Positions 1-11,938 of a stretch of DNA of 64,000 bases are shown piece by piece. Location: positions 4,119,800 to 4,183,799 of the forward strand of contig JAQFVV010000018.1 in NCBI GenBank assembly GCA_028023455.1, in the 5' to 3' direction. A program made the position numbers and the translations under genes. The stretch is from Epiperipatus broadwayi. Taxonomy: Eukaryota > Onychophora > Udeonychophora > Euonychophora > Peripatidae. A model generated the notes under the pieces. The model was given only the letters and a program-made list of their open reading frames with translations, ran no database searches and was not told the origin of the DNA. The stretch's first letter is position 1; each line of letters begins with the position of its first letter.

Positions 1-560
1 TCCGCCACCAATACAAAGCTGACTCTACACCGCCTGCCTATAGAAAAACCCATGAACCTCATCAACAATCCATACCATCTAATATAGGACAAAATGGGGA
101 AAATCATATCCCAAAAGAATGAATAAATTCACTTTGGAAGACTACATAATTGGGAATTTAAATCACATCTTATTCATAATCCAAATCAACTGTAATGCCA
201 GACTTTACACAAGAAAAAAGAATATCACACTTTCGTAAAGTAAACTTTGAATACTTCAGGACTCTAGATTGGAACCAGTTACACTATGTGATTGACTATA
301 TTATAATCCAAACCCCAGGGTTCGTCAGGTAATAGGAACTTTGTATTTTTTGAAATTGCTTCTCACTGCCCTAATAACAATTATATTTTATTAGTCTATG
401 GTATTAAATTATTGCATATAACTGTATATATTTTTTTTTTGTTAACTAATATTTATTTATTATTTATTCAGTTTTTTTTATTATTTCATTTATGATTGGG
501 GCTTTATCATATTTTCAGCTGGGAATGATATAATTTAATCTTCTAAATAATGTGTTAAAA
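1..560. other. Anonymous AT-rich DNA, no gene seen
   Basis: No ORF of useful length and no repeat shared with the rest of the window was recognised. The first 330 bases are less AT-rich than what follows and may be the end of a feature that starts outside the window. Confidence 0.4.
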
Positions 561-1200
561 TATTAACCTTAATTCCAACAAAACCCATAAAATTCCATAA
601 AATAAACAAAATTAATAAAAATATATTATTAATTTTTATTGAGAATAATTTTAAAATAAATTTTTTTTTATATATTTAAAATTTTAAATCCAAAAAATAA
701 AAAATAAAAAAAAAAAAAAAATATCATTTTAAAAAAAAAAATAAATAATTTTTTTTTTTAAAAATTATTAATATTTTAATAAAAATTCTATAATTTTTTT
801 AAATTATTTTTTTTTTTTTAATATTTTTTTATAAAATTATTTATAATTTATAAAAATATTTTTTTATAAAATTATATAATATATAAAAAAAAAAAAATCA
901 AAATTTTTTTTTTTTTTTTTTTTTTATTTGGTTTTTTTTTTTTTCTCCCCACCCAAAAAAATTATTTTCTTGTTAAAAAAAGCAAAAAACAAACCCACCA
1001 AAATTATTTTTCTTTTTTTTTTTTAATTTAATTTTTTTTTTTTTTTTTTTATAAAAAAAAAACAAAAGGGGAAACCCCCCCACCAAACTTATAAAACCAT
1101 TCAACACCTGTCAAACGAAAAATTTATAATAAAAAATGGGAGAGGGAAAGGGGAGCGCCACGTCCCGAAAGGAGCCCCAGAAGGGGGGGAAAAGGGTTAA
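560..1200. repeat. Homopolymer-rich, probably low-quality copy of a dispersed repeat
   Basis: The stretch is made almost only of long A, T, C and G runs (for example poly-T near 905-925 and 1030-1050). Its right end, about 1070-1196, still aligns in order with 3290-3425: a G-rich/ACC block, then CTGTCAAACG, then a G-rich block ending GGGAAAAGGGTTAAT-like. The 3290-3425 copy reads cleanly. The simplest reading is a genuine repeat copy whose bases were degraded by homopolymer sequencing or consensus errors; real low-complexity expansion is the alternative. Confidence 0.45.
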
Positions 1201-1861
1201 TAATAATAGTTATATATTTACCTTGGAGTTGAAGTTCCATATTATTTTATCATTTATATTCACCTATTACTTTACCTGTTAAAATAAATTGCAAATTATT
1301 TAAATATGTCCGATGTGAATAGACATCTGTATAGGTTCAGTATATTTTACATTCAAATCCATATTTTTTAACATGTCTCTGTTCATCCAATAGGTTTTAC
1401 TCCCAACCCTGAGAATGAGATAGCTTGGGTCAGGAACCTCATTAGACAGGAAAAGTAGGGAAAATATAATTCTCACCATAATAGTGAGTTTGGCACTTGA
1501 AGTGAGCTATCAACTGACTCTCATAAATATATTCTTCCCATATATTTTTTATAGATAGTACTAAAGGACAATGGCCACTGGAAAACTTTTTTCATTTTCG
1601 TAAATCAGATATACGCAATATCTTGATATTGTGTTCATCAAATAAAACATATATATAATTCATTCGTATTCAAATTCTTATTTGGTAGATAGTGTTTAAA
1701 TATTATCTGCAGGTATTATGGTGTTTAAACAGCCATAGTATTTTCATCTAGTCTATTGTGTGGTTCATGTCCATTTTTGAAGATCAATTTTATTTAATTC
1801 ATGTTGACAAGCATTGGGGAGGATGGTTAGAACAGGGTTGTCAGTTAATATATATATATAT
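1200..1861. other. Anonymous intergenic DNA
   Basis: No coding or repeat signal was recognised. The region ends in a TA-rich stretch where the first 2.2 kb element begins. Confidence 0.35.
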
Positions 1862-4475
1862 TATAATGATATATAATATGCCGTTACATTATTTTAAATT
1901 AAAATAAAAAGATTATAAATAAAAATTGATTTATTAAAAAGAAAAAAACTTAACTTAAAAACTGAAAATTAAAAGTTGTTTAACGTATATAATATATCGC
2001 ACAGATGAAATGAAAACTTTAAAAGTATTTTTTTTTTAAATAAAAAAAAAGAATTTGAACATACTTTTTTATAAAAAAAAGTAAAAGATCTAAAGATAAA
2101 ATATTTTTGTTAAAAGATTCCTCTGTAATCTCTGTAAATGGAAATGATTGTTTTATAAATTAAATGAAAAGCAAACTAGCCCTTGGGGCTCTTATATAAA
2201 AAAAGTCAGATGAAAGATATAGAGAAGAGAACAAAAAAATTTTAGATACCCAATAGAAGCAGCAAACCAATGCTCTGACCTTAATAAAAATGATTGTAAC
2301 AGAAAACTATGTTCAATGAATCTGGAGGATTACTATAAAAAGAAAAATATTGAAATTAAGAACAGTTCCAACTTGATTATTTTTGAGAGGGGTAATAAGA
2401 TGCACTTGTCACACTCTCTCACTTCATTCAAACAAAATGATTGTTGAATTATGAATGGTACTGTTTCAGATCCCAAATCAAATCGGTACTGCAAAACAGA
2501 CCAGTCTTTCATAAAAGTCTTTGTGGAAATTGGCAGCAGGAACCGGGAGCTCTTCTACTGTAAGATATAAACAGAAAAATTTTAAGAAAAATAATTAAGA
2601 ACTTTCAATATTTGACAAGCTAAACCTAATTATTTTTTAATCTGACTTTTCAAATCAATTATTAACCTTTTAACCGCTAATTATATTATTGGTTGTGTCA
2701 GCTAAAAATCAAAGCTTTTAATTGGCCAGCTCACAAACTGAAGACAAGTCAATTGTCAAAATATTTTCACCTTTAATATCATATTGACTTTATATTCATT
2801 TATAAAAAGTATATTAATACATTGTCAGGTTATAAAAGTGAACGAAAGTTCTTTCAAAAATAAATTGCTATTTATTTATTATAAAATATTCAATTTCAGC
2901 AACATAAAAGCTATCATATAAACAAAGAGTTTGTGACATAAATGTCTTTTACATTATAAAAAAGTAAATATTTCTTTTTCCTAAATCTTAAATATTTTTA
3001 CTAAAATCTTCAATATTTTTTGAAAATAATTTTGTTTTTTTAGTATTCTCTCTGAAAATGATTTGTAATTACTCAATATATACTTAATATTCTTTAAAAT
3101 TATATTCGAAATGAAAACCTCAGCGTTTTTTTTTATTTTCTTTGATCAGGCAGTTTCTTTGTTCTTTCCAGCCAATCAGAATGTCTTTTTTGGCTGAGAG
3201 CTGGCTGACAGCCAACCACCGACAAGGTTCTTTCTTTGTTTAGTTTTAAATGCGGTTTTTTTGATTTTTTACTTGTAAAATAATTCGGAAGAGGGCACCA
3301 TCTTACAGAACTTTTAAAAACCTAATTAATAACTGTCAAACGGATATTCTACCATTAAAACTAACGAAATTAGAGTGATGTCAGCTGTCGACGAGAGACC
3401 TCGTAAGAGGCGGGAAAAGGGTTAATGTTTAATTTTTATATATTTGAGTTTGTTAAAATTATTCCCATTTATTTTTTTTGTTCCTTTAAGTTTTATTATG
3501 ATTTTTTTAAAACTAAACTTAATAGATGCTAAATTTAAGTTGGGCATGAATGGCTGCATAGATTTGTAAAGTTATATTAGTTTAATTAAGGGAGGGTAAA
3601 TCTTAGGTTATTTATTTTGTAGTTAAATTGGGTCAATGGATTGAATATATTGGTGTAATTAGTAAATGTAGTATGAGGTCCGCTATGTGCAGGATCACCT
3701 TATAAGCCGCACTCAGGCGAAATTAGCCTTTCTTATTGACTATTGGAGACAGATGGTATTCCCTGCTCCTTGGATCACGCCTTTGCCTATGGAATGGGAT
3801 AGTAAGATGGAAAATGCAGTCCCTTCCTATGGAGTTTTTTTATTATTGTTTTTCTCTCCAGACAGAAGTAGAATTCCTATACTGGATGAGAGTCAATGTC
3901 TTCTATAACCATGCTGTTCAGATGTGCCTTCCTGGCAGTATGGTATTTGTGCTGTCATATTCATGCTGCATTGAATACATCGATGTATCAGATAGATTGA
4001 CATTGGTTTGACTGCAACCTTTTGGCCTAAGGTTAAATAAGGGATAGAATATTTTCTTTTCAAATGCAATCTATGTAGTTTATTCATACTCAACACTCTT
4101 AAAAATATCAAATTTATCTGTGCTGATTGTTTAAAATAAAAATTTAAATTTAAAAATTAATAACCAACCTAAAATAACAAATTTTGTTTCTCACTTTTAT
4201 TTATATGTGCATTAATAAATGTTTGTGTGTTAATTACTGGCAGTGGCTTTCTTTTATTTTTGTTAATATTGAAAAGATATTTTAAGAATTTTATATTTTA
4301 TAAATCTTCAGGTCTCACTGAGCTAGTGGCATGGGCTGATGGTCAGAATAAAACATATGTAAAAATTGAATCTTAATTTATGTATCTGCCTACAATATAA
4401 ATTTTCTAGACTCAAGTAGCCTAGTGGCATCCTGTAGTGGAAATACAGTGAGACTTAACTACCTCGACCATTATA
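1862..4475 (+). mobile_element. 2.2-kb family, copy 0 (diverged, interrupted)
   Basis: The left end TATAATG followed by a GTTACATT block, and the right end CATTATA, match the termini of the better-preserved copies at 4490-6697 and 7413-9629. The left third (1862 to about 2560) and right half (about 3435-4475) align in order with copy 1, but this copy is clearly more diverged. About 850 bases between them do not align and appear to be a nested insertion. An alternating AT spacer of 14 bases joins its right end to copy 1. No protein-coding capacity is seen; short ORFs near 3687-4011 are not conserved as proteins. Confidence 0.6.
2560..3435 (+). repeat. Insertion inside copy 0, ends with GGGAAAAGGGTTAAT
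   Basis: This block interrupts copy 0 of the 2.2 kb family. It is AT-rich on the left and becomes more GC-rich from about 3140, ending with a distinctive tail shared with about 1090-1196. The shared tail suggests a dispersed repeat with a defined 3' end, perhaps a SINE or a truncated non-LTR element, but I see no clear Pol III boxes or target duplication. The left boundary is uncertain by about 100 bases. Confidence 0.4.
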
Positions 4476-4489
4476 ATATATATATATAT

Positions 4490-6697
4490 TGTAATGGGCA
4501 CAGATGTTGTTACATTGTTTTTTTTTATTAGTAAACATGAAAAAAAATAAAAGTTCGCAAATAAAACTTTTTTTTTTTTTAAGAAATAAAAATTGAAAAT
4601 GAAAATTCTATACTAAACTCATATATATAAAATCGCACAGATAAAAAAAATTATTAAAATAAAACTTTATTAAAAATAGAAAAGATATTTTAAAAACAAA
4701 TACTTAAAAAGATTTCAAGATAAAAATATATCTTTAAGTTTGAAAACAAATTAATTGGTGTTATTGAAAAATGGAAATGATTGTTTTAATTAGTTAAATG
4801 TAAACTAGCCTTGGTCATTTAAATGTATAAGCAGTGGTCAGATAGGAGAGAAAAACAATGGAATCGGACCTCAGTGAAAGGACCATCACATCGATGATGT
4901 AATGTCAATTGAATCTGAAAGTTACATATAAAAGAAAAAGTTGGAAATAAAATTGGCTATTGAGTAAAGAAAATTATAGAGAGATGTGACGATATGTGTT
5001 AGTGCAGAGTTGAAGGAGAAGGGATTGAAAAGACACACTCTTCAATCCCTCAGTTTTGTTTAAAAAAAGAAATGACATTGTTTTTTCTACATTAAGGACC
5101 AGCTAAACTAAAAGACCTCCGGATAAATAAAAAACAATGGCTAATGCAATCAATCTCTTTAGGATGGCATGGGAATTCACATTCAAATGGCAAGCAATGG
5201 ATAAAGCTGGACGTTTTAAAAATCATAAGAACTTTATATTCATTTGAAAACAATCAGAACTCTAAATTCGAAACCTTTTAGTAAATAATACAAATAGAAT
5301 CCTATCTGACCAATGTAAACTAATATTAATAATGGAATTTGATGTATTTTTTTTATTTAAAATCATTTCCATTTATTTTTTTTTTGTTCTTTTAAGTTTT
5401 TATAATGATTTTTGTTTTTCAATAAATTAAATTATATAAATGTTAAACTTAAGTCAGGCGTGAATGGCTGTATAGATTTGTAAAGTTATATTAGGGGAGG
5501 GTAATCTTAGGTTATTTGTGTCGTTGTTGAATTGGGTCAATGGATTGGATATATTGGTGTAATTAGTAGATGTAGTATGAGTTTCGCTATGTGCAGAATC
5601 GCTGTATACACTGCACCAACCCTTTGCCTATGGATGGGATTGTAAGTTGGCAAAAAGGATTGCGGTCCCTTCCTATGGAGTTTTTATTTTATTGTTCTTC
5701 TTGCCATACAGATGTCATATTCCTGTATTGGACAAGAGTCAATGTCTTCTCTAACTATACTGTTCAGATGTCCATTCCTGACAGTATAGTATATTTGTGC
5801 TGTTGTATTTTCATGCTACATTGAATACATAAATGGATCAGATGGATTGACACCAGTTTGACTGGGAACTTTTAGCCTAGGTTAAATAAGGATAGAATAT
5901 TTTCTTTCCAAATGCGAATCTATGTAGTCTATTCATACTCGACACTCTAAATAAAATTGCATTAAATTTAAGTTGGGTTATATATGTTTGCATGGATTCA
6001 TTATCGGTTAATTATGTTTTGGTTTTCATATTTGATCAAAATATATAGACATTCAGTAAATAATGATACCTTACGGTGAGTAAGTAAAATGTATTTATTC
6101 GGATGTCTTTTAAGTTATTGGTGTCAATGCGGGAATCTTACAATGAATACTATTGGGTTTCTTGCAAATTCCCTCATGCAATTCCACCAATAATTTTATA
6201 TTTTGATCATTTATGTTTATTTTGAAATGTTTTTAACCGTGTAATCTATGTAACCGATCTATACTCAACATTATAAAACAAACTTTCATAAATCTGTCTG
6301 TGCGAACTTAATTAAAATGTAAACTTATAATATTATAAAAATTAAAATGTAAATTTAAATTCTAAAATCAAATTAAAATCTAAAATAAACATACTAAAAT
6401 AATAATGTTAAATTTTATATATATGTGCGTAAATAAATGTTTGTATGTTAATTACTGGCAGTGGCTTATTTTATTCTTTTTTTAAAATATTCTTAGATAA
6501 GAATTTATTATAAATATAATCTCTGATACTCCTTGAGCTAATGACATGAGCTAACAACCGGAATCAAAATATTAAAAAAAAAAAAAAAAATTTTTTTGAC
6601 TTACGTATCTGCCTACTTTATAAAATTTCTAGGTTCAATTGCCTAGATGGCGCCCTGTAGTGCAGATGATGTTTATCTACTTCTCCAGATCATTACA
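4490..6697 (+). mobile_element. 2.2-kb family, copy 1
   Basis: The element begins TGTAATGGGCACAG and ends with CATTACA, and sits directly after an (AT)n spacer. Landmarks in order: poly-T/poly-A rich left part; CRE-like TGATGTAA at about 4895 (CG decayed to TG); a hairpin with perfect 10-bp stem AGGGATTGAA/TTCAATCCCT at 5020-5050; a moderately GC-richer middle around 5590-5820 shared with copy 2; and a right end with the small hairpin CTAGG...CCTAG and GGCGCC. TG...CA ends suggest a long terminal repeat, while the symmetric TGTAATG/CATTACA ends would also suit a non-autonomous DNA transposon. No credible protein is encoded. Confidence 0.7.
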
Positions 6698-7412
6698 ACT
6701 GGCCACCCAACTTGGGCCAATCTATTAATAAAAACCACGTATACCCTGAATAAATTTCTTTTTTCAAAATGAAATATGTTTATCTGTTTTCATAAAGTCG
6801 GATACTTTAAATCTTATAAAAGCACTGCCAGAAAGAAATTGCACATATATCAAACATGAGAAAGTATTAATAATTTTAAATTGTATTTTGTTAAAAAGAA
6901 AGTCAAAAGGTTGCAATTAATATGGTTTTTTTTGTTAATATATATTGAGCTTTAATGTGTATAGGCATGGACAGCTATGTAAGTTTATGATCGTAAATGT
7001 AGTACCTTACGATGAGTACTGTTTGGGAATTTACTTCATAGTACCCCTGTTTAAGCATTTCAATCAGTCATAAATAAGTTGGTGGTATTTATAATTGTGC
7101 TGCAAATATACATGTTTAAACCCCATTATTCCTTAAAACATATTTACCTCAGTGCAACCTTCTTAAATAAATAATTTATAAAATTTGCTTGTCGTGCCGT
7201 GTGTAAAAATAAAATGTATAAAAAAATAGAACATTTGGGGAGAGGAGGCATAGACGTAAATGGTCCTTAGGAAAATGATGGTCAACACTTTTTGTGCGTA
7301 TATAGTCTTTATACTAACCGAATGTTTTGTAAATTTTGTTAATCATGTACCGTAATTACTAACCCTAAGTAAAATATTTTTTTGTTCATTTTTTTAAGCA
7401 AGTTTACTGATA
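6698..7412 (+). other. Spacer between copies 1 and 2, possible remnant internal region
   Basis: This is 715 bases with no ORF. If copies 1 and 2 are LTRs, this is the internal region of a non-autonomous element. Two bases after copy 1 lies TGGCCACCCAACTTGGG (from 6700), which resembles a primer-binding site complementary to a lysine tRNA 3' end, allowing one indel. A purine tract (GGGGAGAGGAGG, about 7237) lies about 170 bases before copy 2, not directly at the LTR as expected of a polypurine tract. Around 6955-7010 the sequence loosely resembles part of the 2.2 kb element itself. Confidence 0.35.
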
Positions 7413-9629
7413 TGTAACAGGCACAGATATCGTTACATTGGTTTTTTTATTAGTAAACATGAAAAAAAAAATAAAAGTTCGCAAATAAAACTTCTTTTTT
7501 TTTAAGAATTAAAAATTGAAAACTAAAATTCTATACTAAAGTTGTATATATAATATCGCACAGATAAAAAATATTATTAAAATAAAACTTTATTAAAAAT
7601 AGAAAAGGTATTTTAAAAACAAAAACTTAAAAAGATTTGGAGATGAAAATATATCTTTAAGTTTGAAAACAAATTCATTGGTGTTATTGAAAACTGGAAA
7701 TGATTGTTTTAATTAGTTAAATGTAAACTAACCTTGGGCATTTAAATGTATAAGCAGTGGTCAGATAGGAGAGAAAAAAACGGAATTGGACCTCAGCGAA
7801 AGGACTATCACATCGATGACGTAATGTCAATTGAATCCAAAAGTTACATATAAAAGAAAAAGTTGGAAATAAAATTGGTTAGTGAGTAAAGAAAATTATA
7901 CAGAGATGTGACAATATGTGTTAGTGTGGAGTTGAAGGAGAAGGGATTGAAAAGACACACTCTTCAATTCCTTCAGTTTTGTTTTAAAAAAAAGAAAAAA
8001 ATGACATCGTTTTTTCTACATTAAGGACCAGCTAAACTAAAAGACCTCCAGATAAATAAAAAACAATGGCTAATGCAACCAATCTCTTTAGGATGGTGTG
8101 GGAATTCATGTTCAAATGGCAAGCAATGGATAAAGCTGGACGTTTTAAAAATCGTAAGAACTTTATATTCATTTGAAAACAATCAGAACTCTAAATTCGA
8201 AACCTTTTAGTAAATAATACAAATAGAATCCTATCTAACCAATGTAAATTAATATTAATAATACAATTTGATGTATTTTTTTTTATTTAAAATCATTTCC
8301 ATTTATTTATTTTTTTTGTTCTTTAAAGTTTTTATAATGATTTTTGTTTTTGGATAAATTAAATTATATAAATGTTAAACTTAAGTCGGGCATCAATGGC
8401 TGTATAGATTTGTAAAGTTATATTAGGGGAGGGTAATCTTAGGTTATTTGTGTCGTTGTTGAATTGGGTCAATGGATTGGATATATTGGTGTAATTAGTA
8501 GATGTAGTATGAGTTTCGCTACATGCAGAATCGCTGTATACACTGCACCAACCCTTTGCCTATGGATGGAATTGTAAGTCAGCAAAAAGGATTGTGGTCC
8601 CTTCCTATGGAGTTTTTATTTTATTGTTCTTCTTGCCATACTGATGTCATATTCCTGTATTGGACAAGAGTCAATGTCTTCTCTAACTATACTGTTCAGA
8701 TGTCCATTCCTGACAGTATAGTATATTTGTGCTGTTGTATTTTCATGCTACATTGAATACATAAATGTATCAGATGGATTGACGCCAGTTTGACTGCGAA
8801 CTTTTAGCCTAAGGTTAAATAGGGATAGAATATTTTCTTTTCAAATGTGAATCTATGTAATCTATTCATACTCAACACTCTAAATAAAATTGCATTAAAT
8901 TTAAGTTGGGTTATATATGTTTGCATGGATTCGTTATCGGTTAATTATGTTTTGGTTTTCATATTTGATCAAAATATATAGACATTCGGTAAATAATGAT
9001 ACCTTACGGTGAGTATCTAAAATGTATTTATTCGGATGTCTTTTAAGTTATTGGTGTCAATGCGGGAATCTTACAATGAATACTACTGGGTTTCTTGTGA
9101 ATTCCCTCATGCAATTCCACCAATAATTTTATATTTTGATCATTTATGTTTATTTTGAAATGTTTTTAACCGTGTAATCTATGTAACCGATCTATACTCA
9201 ACATTATAAAACAAACTTTCATAAATCTATCTGTGCGAACTTAATTAAAATGTAAACTTATAATATTATAAAAATTAAAATATAAATTTAAATTCTAAAA
9301 TCAATTTAAAATCTAAAATAAACATACTAAAATATTAATGTTAAATTTTATATATGTGTGTGTAAATAAATGCTTGTATGTTAATTACTGGTGGTGGCTT
9401 ATTTTATTTTTTTTTTAAAATATTCTTAGATAAGAATTTATTGTAAATATAATCTCTGCTACTCCTTGAACTAGTGGCATGGGCTAACGACCAGAATCAA
9501 AATATTAAAAGAAAAAAAATTTTTTATTGACTTATGTATCTGCCTACTTTATAAATTTTTCTAGGTTCAAATGCCTAGATGGCGCCCTGTAGTGCAGATG
9601 ACGTTTAGCTACTTCTCTGGATCGTTTCA
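7413..9629 (+). mobile_element. 2.2-kb family, copy 2
   Basis: This is a close duplicate of copy 1 along its whole length; the 8523-8756 segment is almost base-for-base identical to 5591-5824. It begins TGTAACAGGCACAG and ends TTTCA, followed by ATATAT, the same hexamer that precedes copy 1. It carries an intact TGACGTAA at 7817-7824 and the hairpin at 7942-7973, where one stem pair is a G-T wobble. Because copies 1 and 2 are more alike than either is to copies 3 and 4, they probably arose by recent duplication or are the two LTRs of one element. Confidence 0.7.
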
Positions 9630-9718
9630 ATATATAGACATAGTTAGAAAATTAAAAAAAATTTCTTACTCATGCTGCCTGCTGAATTATTTTACTGCCA
9701 ATATATATATATATATAT

Positions 9719-11930
9719 TGTAATGATCCGGAGAAGGTAGACTTACGTAAACTTATGTATATCTGCACTACGGGCGCCATCTAGGCATTTGAACCTAGAA
9801 AAATTTATAAAGTAGGCAGATACGTAAATCACAAACAAAAATTTTTTTTTTTTTAATTTTGATTCCGGTCGTTAGCCCATGTCACTAGCTCAGTGAAATA
9901 GCAGAGATTTAAAAAATAATATATTCTTATATATATAAGAGGAACAAAATAAGCCACTGCCAGTAATTAACATACAAACATTTATTTATGCACATATATA
10001 TAAGATTTAAAATTATTTTAGTATTAGTTTACATTTTAACATTTAACATTATTTTTAACTTTACCTTAGATTTTAATTTACATTTTAATTTCTATTATAT
10101 TATAAGTTTACATTTTAATTAAGTTCGCACAGATGGGATTACAAAAGCTTGTTTTAATATGTTGCTATAGATCGGTTACATAGATTACATGGTTAAAAAC
10201 ATTCCAAAGTAAAGATAAACAATCAAAATACAAAATTATTGATTACTGACAATTGCGGAGGGAAATTTATACGTAACCCAATAGTATTCACCATAAGATA
10301 CTTGCATTGTCACCAATAACTTAAAAGACATCTGAATAAATACATTTTAGATACTCACCGTAAGGTATCATTATTTATCGAATGTCTATATATTTTGATA
10401 AAATATGAGAACCCAAAACATACTTAACCGATAACCAATCCATGCAAGCTTCTATAAACAACTTAAATTTAATGCATTTTTATTTAGGGTCAAGTATGAA
10501 TAGACTACATAGATTTGCATTTGAAAATAAAATATTCTATCCCTATTTAACCTTAGGCTAAAATTCACAGTCAAACTGGCATCAATTCATCTGATACATC
10601 GATGTATTCAATGTAATACGGAATACGGCAGCACCAAAAAGATTAAGAGAAGATATTGACTCTCATTAGATAGGAATATTACTTCTATCTAATGAGACGA
10701 ACAATAAAAAAAAACTCCATAGAAAGGAACTGCGCTCTGCATCTTATAATTCCTTCCATAGGCAAAATGGGAGAGTGCGGCGTATGAAACAATTCTGCCA
10801 GTAGCGAATCTCCGACTACATCTACTAGCTACATCAATATATCCAATCCATTGACCCAATCTAACAATGACACAAATAGCCTAAGATTATCCTCCCCTAA
10901 TATAACTTTACAAATCTATACAGCCATTTACACCCGACTTAAGTTTAACATTTATATAATTAATTTAACGAAAAACAAAAAATCATGATAAAAACTTAAA
11001 GAATAAAAAATAAATAAATGGAAATGATTTTACATAAACAAGAAAAAAAATACATCCAATAACGCTATTAATAAAGAATTTAGTTTGGTCAGATAGGATC
11101 ATATTGCAATCATTTAAATATAGAAAATTTTAATTTAATGTTCATTATTTATAAAGTTCTTACAGTTTAAAACAGTTCATCTTTATCCGTTGCTTGCCAT
11201 GAACGTGAATTCCCACGCCGTCCTAAGATTGGTATCCATTCAGCCATTGTTTTATTTATTCATCCGGAGGTTTTTGCTTTAACTGGTCCTCAATGTAGAA
11301 AAACGATAGTTCATTTCTCTCTCTTTACTAGCAAAACTGAAGGGATTGAATCGTGCATCTTTTTCAATCCCTTCTTCACTTCCACACTACCACATATCTC
11401 TCACATCATAATTAATCATTCACTAACTAATAATTTCCAAACTTGTCCTTTTTATATTAATGTGAAGGATTGAATTTACATTACGTCACCGATGCGATGG
11501 TCCTTTCGCTGCGGTCCGATTCCATAGGGATTTCTTCTTATTTGTTAACAGTTTCTATTGTTTTCCTATCTGACCGATGTTTTTACATTTAAATGCCCAA
11601 GGCTGGTTTACATTTAACTAATTAACAATCATTTCCATTTCTGATTAATTAACCTGTTTTCCAAATCAAAAATATATTTAAAGATAAGTTTAAAGATATA
11701 ATTTTATCTCCAAATCTTTTTAAAATTTAGTTTTAAAATACTTTTTGTTTAATAAAGTTTTATTTTAATAATTTTTCATTATCTGTGCGATTTAACATAT
11801 ACGAGTTTAAGATGATATTTAATTTCAATTTTCAATTGATAAAGAAAATTTTTAAATGCGAACTTTTTAATTTACTTTCATGTTTAATAAATAAAAAAAA
11901 ACAATGTAACGAATGTCTGTGCTCATTACA
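9719..11930 (-). mobile_element. 2.2-kb family, copy 3 (inverted)
   Basis: Read on the minus strand this copy has the same landmarks as copies 1 and 2. On the + strand it begins TGTAATGATCCGGAG and ends with GCTCATTACA. The GGCGCC block is near 9774, the intact CRE-like site reads TTACGTCA at 11481-11488, and the hairpin is at 11341-11372. It is separated from copy 2 by about 90 bases ending in (AT)n, and from copy 4 by only eight alternating AT bases. Confidence 0.7.
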
Positions 11931-11938
11931 ATATATAT

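Noticed and set aside
5591-5824. 77-codon frame repeated as 8523-8756 with almost identical peptide
   Set aside because: The two lie in copies 1 and 2 of a near-identical repeat, so similarity is expected from DNA duplication. Copies 0, 3, 4 and 5 do not keep the frame.
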